Origin: Bacteroidales bacterium
GTDB taxonomy: Bacteria; Bacteroidota; Bacteroidia; Bacteroidales; UBA932
Direction of reading: 5' to 3'
DNA length: 64,000 bases
Assembly: GCA_015060245.1 (NCBI GenBank)
Contig: SUYU01000006.1
Coordinates: 79,646 to 143,645 of the forward strand
Under the pieces are notes generated by a model. It did no database searches. It worked only from the letters and a program-made list of their open reading frames with translations, and was not told the DNA's origin. Below are positions 1 to 9,778 of the stretch, piece after piece (the stretch's first letter is position 1; each line of letters opens with the position of its first letter). The translations under genes were made by a program, and so were the position numbers.

Positions 1-414
1 GCACTGCCAATCTCTTTGAGGGATTCGCAGGAGAAGTGCGGCATTTCAAACAAGATTGCAAGTTTTACACTTCCGCTCGGTGCAACCATAAATATGAACG
101 GAACTGCGCTTTATGAGGGTGTTGCAGTAATATTCCTTTCTCAGGTTTATGGTATTGAATTGTCGTTTATTGAGCAGATGATAATTGTTGTAACTGTATT
201 GTTCTCTGCGATTGGTACCGCAAGTATTCCTATGGCCGGCCTTGTAATGCTTTCGGTAGCAGTTACTGTGGCAGGATTGCCGTTGGAAGGTATTGGCCTT
301 GTACTTGCAGTTGAGCAACTTTGCGACATGCCTCGTACAGCAACCAACTCATACGGAGATATGTGCGGAGCAGTTGTAATTGCCAAGTCGGAGGGCGAAA
401 AACTCACAATCTGA
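1..414 (+). CDS. Dicarboxylate/amino acid:cation symporter (DAACS family), C-terminal part; 5' end outside window
   Basis: Frame 1 open from base 1; GATINMNGTALYEG and DMPRTATNSYGD motifs typical of the GltP/DctA family. Confidence 0.85.
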   Translation, partial: ALPISLRDSQEKCGISNKIASFTLPLGATINMNGTALYEGVAVIFLSQVYGIELSFIEQMIIVVTVLFSAIGTASIPMAGLVMLSVAVTVAGLPLEGIGLVLAVEQLCDMPRTATNSYGDMCGAVVIAKSEGEKLTI

Positions 415-493
415 TGCGGCAGTGAGCCTATGGCTCCTTGCTATAAATGTCATAAAGATGAGGATGGCCCACAGTCATCTGTATGAACAGAAA

Positions 494-536
494 AGGGACC
501 GGATCAAAATTGCTTTGACCCGGTCTCTTCTTTTTC
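494..536. terminator. Stem-loop terminator between convergent genes
   Basis: GACCGGATCAAAattgcTTTGACCCGGTC stem followed by CTTCTTTTTC. Confidence 0.65.
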
Positions 537-582
537 AATCCTGGGCATTGCAGATGTAACCATACTGCAACAGTCGGTGCAG

Positions 583-2040
583 TTATTTCTCCTCCCAGTG
601 GAATGGTTCAAATTCTGTATCTTTTGCAAGCCATGATTCTTTGCGGTTTGCATAAATTATGAATGGAATGGCAACCATTACAACGCATCCGCCAAGCAGA
701 ACAGAGAACCATACAAGGTTGCTGCCTGTATTTATCTGGGCAGGAGGAATGAAACTCAGTACAAAGGCAAGCAGTGATCCGGCAAATCCCAATCCTCCAA
801 TAATCCACATAATGCAGTTCCCTTTGCCGCCAACCCTGAAAGGCCGTTCGGCATCTTTCATTATATATCTCAATCTGATTGCTCCTGAGAACATGAGCAG
901 ATACATTATAAGATAAAGCAGGACTGATAGTTGTGACATAATCTGGTAAAAACTTTGTACAGATGGCATAACTACAAAGAGCATTCCCAGCAGTGTGACA
1001 ACTGCACCCTGTATAAGCAGAATGTTTTTTTGCACTCCAATTTTATTGGTCTTTTGGAAGAATGGAGGCAAATAGCCGGCCTTGCCAACTGTAAAAATGC
1101 CTTTGGATGGACCGGCAACCCAGGTAAGCACTCCAGCAAGAACTCCAAATGCCAATGCAATTGCTATAATTGGAGATAGCCAACTGGCGTGGATATATGC
1201 AAAATATTTGTCAAAACTTATAAGAAGGCTCTGGGTAAGGTTAATATCCTTTTGTGGAATGATGATTCCAATTGCAAATGTTCCCAGTATAAATATCAGA
1301 ACAGTTATGGCTGCACCTATGAATATTGCTTTGGGGTAGTTCTTCGCAGGGTTGTCCATCTCCTTGACGTGTATACCGCTCATCTCCATTCCGGCGTAGA
1401 ATAGGAATATTGAAGAGGCCAACACGAGGTTGTTCAATTTGCTGAGATTGGGGAAGAAACTTCCGCTGAAACTCATTTGTGATTCACCTCCGGTTGCCAG
1501 GTAGACAATACCAAGAACTACAAGCAGAACTGCCGGAATTATGGTACCGGCAAGACCTCCCGCTTTCGCAACTTTTCCAACCCATCCCATACCTTTAAGT
1601 GAAATCCAGGTTGCAATCCAGTAGATGGCCAGAACAACAACCAGTGTGTAAATTCTGTTGGAGGCCAAGGCCATATCGTTACTCTGGTTCATTCCTATAA
1701 AGGCTATTGATACGGCTCCAAATGTAAGGACTGTCGGGTACCAGATGGTATTTTGGATCCATTGGAGCCAAATTGCAAGGAAACCCCATTTTTTGCCGTA
1801 TGCCTCACCAACCCAGCGGAAGACACCTCCCTGCTTGTCCTGGAACATGGCGGCCATCTCTGCAGCAACCATAGATGTAGGTATAAGGAAGACAATAGCG
1901 GCAAAGAGGTAGTAGAAGGCAGAACTTAATCCATATTCCGCCTCTGCCGGCAAGCCCCTGAGGCTCACAACGGCAGTCACATTCATGATTGCCAACGTAA
2001 AAACTCCCAGTTTGGCAATCTGTTTTCTCTTTTCAGTCAT
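583..2040 (-). CDS. gadC: Glutamate:GABA antiporter (APC superfamily)
   Basis: 485-aa APC permease adjacent to glutamate decarboxylase. Confidence 0.88.
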   Translation of the reverse strand: MTEKRKQIAKLGVFTLAIMNVTAVVSLRGLPAEAEYGLSSAFYYLFAAIVFLIPTSMVAAEMAAMFQDKQGGVFRWVGEAYGKKWGFLAIWLQWIQNTIWYPTVLTFGAVSIAFIGMNQSNDMALASNRIYTLVVVLAIYWIATWISLKGMGWVGKVAKAGGLAGTIIPAVLLVVLGIVYLATGGESQMSFSGSFFPNLSKLNNLVLASSIFLFYAGMEMSGIHVKEMDNPAKNYPKAIFIGAAITVLIFILGTFAIGIIIPQKDINLTQSLLISFDKYFAYIHASWLSPIIAIALAFGVLAGVLTWVAGPSKGIFTVGKAGYLPPFFQKTNKIGVQKNILLIQGAVVTLLGMLFVVMPSVQSFYQIMSQLSVLLYLIMYLLMFSGAIRLRYIMKDAERPFRVGGKGNCIMWIIGGLGFAGSLLAFVLSFIPPAQINTGSNLVWFSVLLGGCVVMVAIPFIIYANRKESWLAKDTEFEPFHWEEK

Positions 2041-2184
2041 ATATTATATTTTAGTTGTCAATATTAATGACCATTATTGTGCACACGTCACTGAATAATT
2101 CTTTCAATGTACTATTGCCCTATGATGGCATCATATTATTTGTGAAGACAGGACAATTGCTATGTAACATGCAATAAGGGCCTG

Positions 2185-3600
2185 TTAATGGGTAAAGACG
2201 CGGCCCTTCTGTCTCTCCTGCTTCTCGTATGCAAGACGTGTCTGGGTAGGGTATTTGAGTTTTTCAAATCCTTCAACAGCGCTCTTTATATCGTTAAGCA
2301 ACATATCTGCAAGATCCCTTGAGAAGCCCTGTTTGACAACAATCCTCATTACAATGGTATCTGTGAGATTGTCTGGGAGGGTATATGCCGGAACCATCCA
2401 ACCGCTCTGCTGGAGAGAGTTCTGCAGATCGTAAAGGGTCCATTTTGCCGTTTTGTTATATTCCGGATCCATGTGCCATATGAATAGAGGATTTACAACC
2501 TCCTTTGCATAGTTCTTGAACTGAGGCATCTTTCCAATTTCTCCCCAGAGATATTTTGCAAGCGCCATGCTCTCTGTCTGTATTTTACGGTAACCTTCAA
2601 ATCCCAATCTTATGAAGTTGTAGTACTGGCCGAGAATCTGTGCGGCCGGTCTTGAGAAGTTCAGTCCTACCTGGTAGATTTCGGAACCGAGGTAGTTTAC
2701 CGAGAAACTCATCTCTTCGGGCAAGAAACTCTTGTCTCTCCATACAACCCAGCCCAAACCCGGATATACGAGACCATATTTGTGGCCCGAAGTACTTATT
2801 GAAACAACCCATTTCAATCTGAAGTCCCATTTGACATGAGGGGCAATGAATGGTAGAATGAATCCTCCGCTGGCGGCATCAACGTGGATTGGAATATCAT
2901 AACCTGTGCGGGTGTTGTATATGTCCAATGCCTGGTTGAGGGCATCCACGTCGTCGTTGAGACCTGTCCAGGTAACTCCTTGGATTGGAACAATACAGAT
3001 TGTATTCTCGTCGCACAACTCAATTGCTTTCTGCGGATCAAGTGTAATATGTTCATCGGAGAGAGGTACTGTACGCATCTCAACTTGCCACAATTGTGCA
3101 AACTTTTCCCACACAACCTGGTATCCTGTACTGATTACAAAGTTTGGCTTGTCATACGGTTTGCCTGCGGCTTGCCTCTTTTTGCGCCAACGGAGCCATG
3201 CCGATATTCCACCAAGCATACATGCCTCTGATGAGCCTATGCCAAGTGCTCCTGCTTTCCATTTGGCCTTTTCAGGTGAGTTCCATAAATTGGCAATGAT
3301 ATTGATGCACTTGCCGTTCATTACGGCAACCCTCGGGTACTCGGTCTCATCAATATAGTTGATGTTGATGGCTTCATTCATGAGTTTAGTTGCATAGTCA
3401 TCCATATATGTGGTGACAAATGTAGCGAGGTTGAGCATAGGGTTTGTTTGGGAAAGCATCTCCTGTTTTACCATTTTGTAGGCGGTTTCGGGATCAGTGG
3501 AAGTTGGAGGAATAAAATTGTCGGGAGCAGTTTTGAGAATGGGATCCTCCTTTACAAACCTGCTTTCCACCTCTTGGAACTTTTCTTTTAAATTATTCAT
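2185..3600 (-). CDS. gadB: Glutamate decarboxylase (PLP-dependent)
   Basis: PLP-lysine motif STSGHKYGLVYPGLGWVVWR; GIGSSEACMLGGISAWLRWRKKR. Confidence 0.95.
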   Translation of the reverse strand: MNNLKEKFQEVESRFVKEDPILKTAPDNFIPPTSTDPETAYKMVKQEMLSQTNPMLNLATFVTTYMDDYATKLMNEAININYIDETEYPRVAVMNGKCINIIANLWNSPEKAKWKAGALGIGSSEACMLGGISAWLRWRKKRQAAGKPYDKPNFVISTGYQVVWEKFAQLWQVEMRTVPLSDEHITLDPQKAIELCDENTICIVPIQGVTWTGLNDDVDALNQALDIYNTRTGYDIPIHVDAASGGFILPFIAPHVKWDFRLKWVVSISTSGHKYGLVYPGLGWVVWRDKSFLPEEMSFSVNYLGSEIYQVGLNFSRPAAQILGQYYNFIRLGFEGYRKIQTESMALAKYLWGEIGKMPQFKNYAKEVVNPLFIWHMDPEYNKTAKWTLYDLQNSLQQSGWMVPAYTLPDNLTDTIVMRIVVKQGFSRDLADMLLNDIKSAVEGFEKLKYPTQTRLAYEKQERQKGRVFTH

Positions 3601-3858
3601 AACTCATTAATTTTTAATGTTATATATTTCTGCATTCTACAAAAATTACTACTCTAAACAAGTTTGTCACTATAATGTTTGATGTAATGGTTCCAAAATA
3701 TTCTGTGGCCTGTTACCGTATTGATTTACATAAAATTATATTTAAAACAGTGCTGGAATAATATGTCAAGCGGGTGCGGGGTCTACTTTTTTGGGGGATG
3801 GATTGTTATTATAATGTCAATAAAGAAAATTTAATAAAAAGTGATAAAAATTTGTATT

Positions 3859-3882
3859 TTATAAAAATTATAAATACCTTTG
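3859..3882 (+). promoter_or_regulatory. PerR-like box abutting a Bacteroidota -7 element (TACCTTTG)
   Basis: TTATAAAAATTATAA at 3859-3873 (13/15 to TTATAATTATTATAA) followed by TACCTTTG at 3875-3882, just upstream of a Fur-family gene. Confidence 0.55.
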
Positions 3883-3903
3883 TTCCCAGAAAACAGAGTG
3901 ACC

Positions 3904-4308
3904 ATGTATACGATAAAAGAAAAAATCCACGAAAGCGGCCTTAAGGCAACTCCCCAAAGAATTGCAATTTACGGTGCTATGCAAAAATTGGGGCATGCTT
4001 CCGCAGATATGGTGATAGAGGAACTTGACAATGTTTTTCCGTCGCTTACCATTGCAACAATTTATAATGTACTTGACTCTTTTGTTGAAAAGGGACTGCT
4101 TGTGAGAAGATACAGTTCAAACAATAAGATGTATTTTGATGTTAATACTTATGATCATATACATTTTTACGACGTGGAGTCAAACAGGCATACAGATTAC
4201 TCCGATCCTGAACTCATAAGACTTGTAAATGAGTATTTGGGCAACAAGGATTTGCCTGGATTCAAAGTATCGTCTGTAGATATACAACTTATCGGGCAGA
4301 TGGTTTGA
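3904..4308 (+). CDS. Fur family transcriptional regulator (PerR-like)
   Basis: MYTIKEKIHESGLKATPQRIAIYGAMQKLGHASADMVIEEL...TIATIYNVLDSFVEKGL; ATG at 3904 preferred over the track start at 3880. Confidence 0.88.
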   Translation: MYTIKEKIHESGLKATPQRIAIYGAMQKLGHASADMVIEELDNVFPSLTIATIYNVLDSFVEKGLLVRRYSSNNKMYFDVNTYDHIHFYDVESNRHTDYSDPELIRLVNEYLGNKDLPGFKVSSVDIQLIGQMV

Positions 4309-4430
4309 GCAGGCATTCTTGAAGAGAAACTGAAGTTTTGAAAATGTCCCATTATTTGGAAAGGGATGCACATTGAAAATAAAGAGAAAACAACAATAAA
4401 CAATATTAATAATATTAAACATACAAAATT

Positions 4431-5006
4431 ATGGCTAGTTTAAAAGGTACACAGACAGAGAAAAATCTAATGCTTTCATTTGCAGGCGAGTCACAGGCAA
4501 GAATGAGATATACATATTTTGCAAGTGTGGCAAAAAAAGAGGGTTATGAGCAGATTGCTGCAATCTTTACAGAGACTGCAGACCAGGAGAAAGAGCATGC
4601 AAAGAGATTCTTCAAATTCTTGGAGGGCGGTATGGTTGAGATTACCGGAACATTCCCTGCAGGCGTAATTGGAACAACTGCACAGAATCTTGCAGCCGCT
4701 GCTGAAGGTGAGCACGAGGAGTGGGCAGACATGTATCCTGCATTTGCAGAGGTTGCTGCACAGGAGGGCTTTGCTGAGATTTCTGCAGTCTTCAAGGCTA
4801 TTGCAACAGTTGAGGCAGAGCATGAGAAGAGATACAGGGAGTTGTTGGCTTTGGTAGAGGCAGGCAAAGTGTTTGAGAGAGATGAGGCAATTGAGTGGCA
4901 GTGCAGAAACTGTGGTTTTGTACTTACAGCAAAGAAGGCTCCTGTAAAATGTCCGGCATGTGCTCATCCACAGGCTTACTTCGAGAAAAAGAAGTCAATT
5001 TGCTAA
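4431..5006 (+). CDS. rbr: Rubrerythrin
   Basis: Ferritin-like diiron ExxH motifs and C-terminal rubredoxin-like CRNCGF...CPACAHPQAYFE. Confidence 0.95.
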   Translation: MASLKGTQTEKNLMLSFAGESQARMRYTYFASVAKKEGYEQIAAIFTETADQEKEHAKRFFKFLEGGMVEITGTFPAGVIGTTAQNLAAAAEGEHEEWADMYPAFAEVAAQEGFAEISAVFKAIATVEAEHEKRYRELLALVEAGKVFERDEAIEWQCRNCGFVLTAKKAPVKCPACAHPQAYFEKKKSIC

Positions 5007-5077
5007 GTGAATAATAGTACAATTTCCGGCCGGTAAAAGGTAGATCTGCATTCGCAGAAGCTGCAACCGAAGAGTTA

Positions 5078-5107
5078 AGGGCAACCCGAAAGGGGTGCCC
5101 TTGTTTT
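5078..5107 (+). terminator. Intrinsic terminator downstream of rubrerythrin
   Basis: GGGCAACCCGAAAGGGGTGCCC followed by TTGTTTTATT. Confidence 0.7.
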
Positions 5108-5152
5108 ATTGTTTTATGTGGTAATACTTTTCGGCCACAGATGCGTTTCCCT

Positions 5153-5235
5153 AAAAATTACGCCATAGAAAGGAGACATTTTTAAAAATTACGCCATAGA
5201 AAGGAGGCATTTTCATTTTTGAAAGGAGGTATTTT
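5153..5235. repeat. 31-bp tandem repeat (2 full copies plus a degenerate third)
   Basis: aaaaattacgccatagaaaggagacattttt / aaaaattacgccatagaaaggaggcattttc / atttttgaaaggaggtattttt. Confidence 0.8.
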
Positions 5236-5380
5236 TATTGGGTGTGTAATCATTCATATTATCATTCATATTTTTTGTTTTTATCTGCCATTTTTACGCA
5301 AGTTCTTTGTATCTTTGCATATCATTGTTTACTTGCGGGGAGTGCCCCTGCATTTTGAATTTCCGGAAAATTTTATTGAG

Positions 5381-6022
5381 ATGGATTATAATACGCAGAG
5401 AGAGAAACTGTTGATGCCCGAGTATGGAAGGCATGTACAGGATATGATCAATTATGTAAAGAGTATTCCCGACAAGGAGAAGCGCAATGAGCAGATTCAG
5501 GCCGTTGTGCAGGTAATGGGTACTCTCAATCCCCAGTTGAGGGACATCAATGACTTCAAGCACAAGTTGTGGGATCATGTCCATATAATATCGGATTTTG
5601 ATATTGATATAGATTCTCCCTATCCGACACCTACAAGGGAGACCCTTTCAACCAAGCCTAATCCTATTCCATTGCAGAAAACACCTGTAAAGGCTTCGCA
5701 TTATGGAAGGAATATCCAGAATATGATTGAGGTTATAGCGCAGAGACCCGATGATGATGTGAAGACATACATGATAAGGACCCTGGCATCGTATATGAAG
5801 CAGCAGTATCTTATCTGGAACAAGGACTCGGTATCTGAGGAGACCATTTTCAATGACATATATAAACTCTCCGACGGCAGAATTACAGTCCCAGAGGATG
5901 TACACATTGGAATGGGAATGACAGACGGGCATCAGAGGAGTTCCAATAATGGTACCCGCAACAATTTTAACCGGAACAACGGCAAAGGAAAGAACAACAA
6001 TAACAAGCGCAGGAAAAAATAG
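5381..6022 (+). CDS. DUF4290 domain-containing protein
   Basis: MDYNTQREKLLMPEYGRHVQDMINYVKSIPDKEKRNEQIQAVVQVMGTLNPQLRDINDFKHKLWDH; start moved from 5219 to 5381. Confidence 0.8.
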   Translation: MDYNTQREKLLMPEYGRHVQDMINYVKSIPDKEKRNEQIQAVVQVMGTLNPQLRDINDFKHKLWDHVHIISDFDIDIDSPYPTPTRETLSTKPNPIPLQKTPVKASHYGRNIQNMIEVIAQRPDDDVKTYMIRTLASYMKQQYLIWNKDSVSEETIFNDIYKLSDGRITVPEDVHIGMGMTDGHQRSSNNGTRNNFNRNNGKGKNNNNKRRKK

Positions 6023-6024
6023 TC

Positions 6025-8622
6025 ATGGCAGAACGTAGTGTGAGCAAGAAAACAAAGAGTGCAGGCAAGTCAAAGATGACAGCCAAGGAGAGGGCGCAGG
6101 CCAAATTGGAAACGGAGGTTCCGGCAAAGAAGGATGTGGCCTATCTTATATGTGGCCTATCTTCATTGGCGTTGTCGGTATATACGCTGGTATCACTCAT
6201 TTCATATCTTTTTACATGGGCCGATGACCAGAGCCTTTTTGACAACAACGGTGTTTTTGGCACCGTAATGCAGGTAGAAAATGGAGGTGGAGCCATAGGA
6301 TTGGTTTGGGCCAATTTTCTGATATCAAAACTCTTTGGTCTTGGAGCATTCATCATTCCATTCTTCTTTGGTGGAGTGGCTCTGTTTTGCTTGAGAATAA
6401 AGAAGATAAGGGTGTTGAGGTTTTTTGCTCTCTCGCTCTTCGGATGTGTAATATTATCTGTAGCATTCTCTTTCATCTTCTCATTTACAAGGTTCGACAG
6501 TTGGTTTGGGAATGGTGCCGGAGGATCCTATGGCCATTATATCACCATGTGGCTCAAGTTGCTGTTGGGAAATATTGGTGCAGCATCTGTAATTTTGTTG
6601 GCTGTAATCACATGGATGGTGGCGGTCAACAGAAAGTTTGTTACCATGTTCAACAACTGGATTGACAGGATTACTGCACCGCGTCCTAAAAAGGAGAAGA
6701 AGAGGGCAGAGGCAGATGAAGTGGTTGAAGAACCGGAGGCCTCTGAAGAGATGGCGGTTGCCGGTGAGGCTGAATTGTCGGGAGAAGATATTGATTTGGG
6801 CAGTGGAGAGAGGGTCAATACCGAAACTGGCGAGATTACCTATGAGATAAAGGATGAAGAGGGGGCCGACGACGAGGGTATTGTTGATTTGTCGGAGGAT
6901 GAACCTTTTGAATTGGAGAGTGTAGAAGCCGACGATGATGCCAAAGGTGATGCCGGCAGTGAAGAGACTGCAGAGGTGGAACTTGAGGTGCTCTCTGCTC
7001 CGGAGACTCCTGTTGGCAATGATATTGTGGTTGAACCTGAAAAACCGAAGGGAGAAGATGACTTTTTGTCGGAACTCTCTGATGAAGAGTTGAGTACGCT
7101 GTTTGATCCGAGACTCGACCTCTCGTCATACCAGGCACCGCCGTTGAATCTGTTGGAGGATTATAAAGACAAGTGGTATGAAGTCTCAAAAGAGGAACTT
7201 GCAAAGAATAACAGGCAGATTGTTGTAACTCTTGCAAACTACAAGATTGGAGTCTCAAAAATATCGGCACGTATAGGTCCTACAGTAACCCTTTATGAGA
7301 TTGTGCCTGCTCCAGGCGTGAGGGTATCGCAGATAAAGAGGCTTGAAGAGGATATACAGTTGTCATTGGCTGCTCGAGGTGTACGTGTTGTAACATTGCC
7401 CGGAACCAATGCCATTGGCATTGAGGTGGCAAATGAGAAGCCGAGCGTGGTATCAATGCTCTCTGTTTTGGATGATCCAAAATTCAAGGAGGCGGATTAC
7501 CAGTTGCCGATTGCATTTGGAAAGACAATTACCAACGAGGTCTTTTCATTTGATTTGGCCAAGATGCCGCATCTTCTTGTTGCGGGTGCAACCGGTCAGG
7601 GCAAGTCTGTCGGATTGAATGCAATTCTTGCCTCTTTGCTGTACAAGAAGCATCCGAGCGAACTTAAACTTGTATTGGTGGATCCAAAGAAAGTTGAACT
7701 TTCGTTGTATTCAAAACTTGAAAAGCACTTTTTGGCCCAACTGCCCGATGCCGATGAGCCTGTAATTACAGACACACAGAAAGTCATATATACCTTGAAG
7801 TCTCTATGTATGGAGATGGACAGCCGTTATGACCTCTTGAGGCTTGCCGGAGTAAGGAATATAAAGGAGTATAACGAGAAGTTCCTTCAGAGAAGATTGA
7901 ATCCGTTGAAGGGCCACAAGTTCATGCCGTTTATTGTTGTGGTAATTGATGAGTTTGCAGACCTTATCATGACTGCCGGACGAGATATTGAGGGGCCTAT
8001 TGCCCGTCTTGCCCAGTTGGCACGTGCTATTGGTATACATCTTGTCATAGCAACACAGAGGCCTACAACTGCTGTAATTACCGGTAATATCAAGGCCAAT
8101 TTCCCTGCACGTATTGCCTTTATGGTGCGTTCAAGCATAGACTCCAAGACAATTCTTGATGAGGTTGGCGCAAAACAACTTATTGGTAGGGGAGATGCCC
8201 TCATATCAACAGGCGGCGACCTTACCCGTGTGCAGTGTGCCCTTATTGAGACCAAGGAGGTTGAACGCATCGTTGACTTCATCGGTGAGCAGAGAGGCTA
8301 TACAACACCTTACTATTTGCCTGAATATACCGGGGATGACAAGGAGAGCGACGGCGGAACAGTGGGTGCAGTAGATTTGAACAAGCGCGATTCACTCTTT
8401 GAAGAGGCTGCAAAACTCATAGTCATGCACCAGCAGGGTTCAACTTCGCTCATTCAGAGGAAAATGAACCTTGGCTACAACCGTGCCGGCAGAATTATGG
8501 ACCAGTTGGAGGTTGCGGGAATTGTAGGCCCGTTTGAAGGCAGCAAGGCCCGACAGGTATTGGTTTCAGACCTCTCTGAACTTGATGCAAGACTTGCCAA
8601 TATAAAGGATATTTATGGCTAG
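6025..8622 (+). CDS. ftsK: DNA translocase FtsK/SpoIIIE
   Basis: N-terminal TM segments, acidic linker, Walker A GATGQGKSVGLN, C-terminal gamma domain. Confidence 0.95.
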   Translation: MAERSVSKKTKSAGKSKMTAKERAQAKLETEVPAKKDVAYLICGLSSLALSVYTLVSLISYLFTWADDQSLFDNNGVFGTVMQVENGGGAIGLVWANFLISKLFGLGAFIIPFFFGGVALFCLRIKKIRVLRFFALSLFGCVILSVAFSFIFSFTRFDSWFGNGAGGSYGHYITMWLKLLLGNIGAASVILLAVITWMVAVNRKFVTMFNNWIDRITAPRPKKEKKRAEADEVVEEPEASEEMAVAGEAELSGEDIDLGSGERVNTETGEITYEIKDEEGADDEGIVDLSEDEPFELESVEADDDAKGDAGSEETAEVELEVLSAPETPVGNDIVVEPEKPKGEDDFLSELSDEELSTLFDPRLDLSSYQAPPLNLLEDYKDKWYEVSKEELAKNNRQIVVTLANYKIGVSKISARIGPTVTLYEIVPAPGVRVSQIKRLEEDIQLSLAARGVRVVTLPGTNAIGIEVANEKPSVVSMLSVLDDPKFKEADYQLPIAFGKTITNEVFSFDLAKMPHLLVAGATGQGKSVGLNAILASLLYKKHPSELKLVLVDPKKVELSLYSKLEKHFLAQLPDADEPVITDTQKVIYTLKSLCMEMDSRYDLLRLAGVRNIKEYNEKFLQRRLNPLKGHKFMPFIVVVIDEFADLIMTAGRDIEGPIARLAQLARAIGIHLVIATQRPTTAVITGNIKANFPARIAFMVRSSIDSKTILDEVGAKQLIGRGDALISTGGDLTRVQCALIETKEVERIVDFIGEQRGYTTPYYLPEYTGDDKESDGGTVGAVDLNKRDSLFEEAAKLIVMHQQGSTSLIQRKMNLGYNRAGRIMDQLEVAGIVGPFEGSKARQVLVSDLSELDARLANIKDIYG

Positions 8623-8651
8623 AAATTTGCTTGAGGTTTTTAAAATGATAT

Positions 8652-9413
8652 TTGCGGTTGCTTTTTGCAGCCAAACTTGAGTGCAGGCTTATGTTATTTG
8701 GAAACATCAGATACATTTTGGACAAGTACCGGAAAACCCTTCCGTGTGCTTGTCTTTTTTTCATCTCAACAATTGCTGCAGACGAGTGCCATTCTCGCCC
8801 TTCGGTTGCATCACCTTTACTGGAAACAGGCGTCGGAATTACTGGTCAGATTGCTTACGGAGATCCGGCCCAAAGTCAGGATTCTCCAATAACGATAGGT
8901 TTCAATTTTGAAGCAACAGACCGCAGTGGCAACCTGATTTACAACGATGCCGGAACTGTAACCATGAGCGGCAACAGATTCCGCATGGAGGTGGCTGAAG
9001 ATCTCGTAATGGTTTCAGATGGAACTACCTTGTGGATATACAAACCGCAAAGTGAGGATATAATCATTATGGATGCCGCTATGGCAGGATTGCAGGCTGC
9101 GTCATCTGCGGTCTCAAGTGTATCATCCGCATCATCATCTTCTTCTGTTTCTGCTGCCGACAAATCTCTGGAACAGGCCCTGCACAATCTGGCGGCGCTG
9201 TTCGGTTATGCCGGGGGCGATGCGTCAAAAATTGACATCAAGCGTGACCCGGGCGGCCTCATGTCGCAAATAAATTTCATTTCAAAGGACAACTCGGCCT
9301 ATACTGTAAAAGTCAAATCTGTAGAACCGCTTGCCGGCAACAGCCCCGACTCATCATACTTCACCCTCCAGCCTCGCGATTATCCCAACGCAATTGTAAC
9401 GGATATGAGGTAG
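8652..9413 (+). CDS. LolA-like outer-membrane lipoprotein carrier family protein
   Basis: Directly downstream of ftsK; GNRFRMEVAEDLVMVSDGTTLWIYKPQSEDIIIMD motif; start codon uncertain. Confidence 0.7.
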   Translation: MRLLFAAKLECRLMLFGNIRYILDKYRKTLPCACLFFISTIAADECHSRPSVASPLLETGVGITGQIAYGDPAQSQDSPITIGFNFEATDRSGNLIYNDAGTVTMSGNRFRMEVAEDLVMVSDGTTLWIYKPQSEDIIIMDAAMAGLQAASSAVSSVSSASSSSSVSAADKSLEQALHNLAALFGYAGGDASKIDIKRDPGGLMSQINFISKDNSAYTVKVKSVEPLAGNSPDSSYFTLQPRDYPNAIVTDMR

Positions 9414-9450
9414 GCTGTATAGTAGTTCCGGCGCGAAAGAATCTCTATCA

Positions 9451-9753
9451 TCAATGTTTCTTATATCCTCTTTTCTTCTCGTCTGCCAGCATGCTTGCAG
9501 AGAATGAGGATGTTGAATTCCTATACATTTGATGCTGGGACCCATTTGTGGTATTGCTGCGGAATTGTTTTACATGGAGTATTTTATCACCCAAAACATT
9601 CTCTATCTTGGCAATAGTTCTAATGGTGAAATTATGCTGTCCGCTCATCCACTTGCTGATTTCTGCCTCCTTTTTGCCGGCGGCTCTTGCAAAATCTGCT
9701 GCATTGGCCCGTAAAACAAAAAATCCGGTTAAAAGTGCTATATTTGTTACCAT
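9451..9753 (-). pseudogene. Remnant of an XRE/HigA-type antitoxin (HTH lacks its N-terminal half)
   Basis: DFARAAGKKEAEISKWMSGQHNFTIRTIAKIENVLGDKILHV matches the second half of this HTH class; the preceding residues are not HTH-like. Confidence 0.5.
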
Positions 9754-9778
9754 AATTCCAATTTAAAAATATATTGAA

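Noticed and set aside
5219-5380. N-terminal extension of the DUF4290 ORF
   Set aside because: Hydrophobic, repeat-derived translation of the tandem-repeat region; the family-like sequence begins at MDYNTQREKLL (5381).
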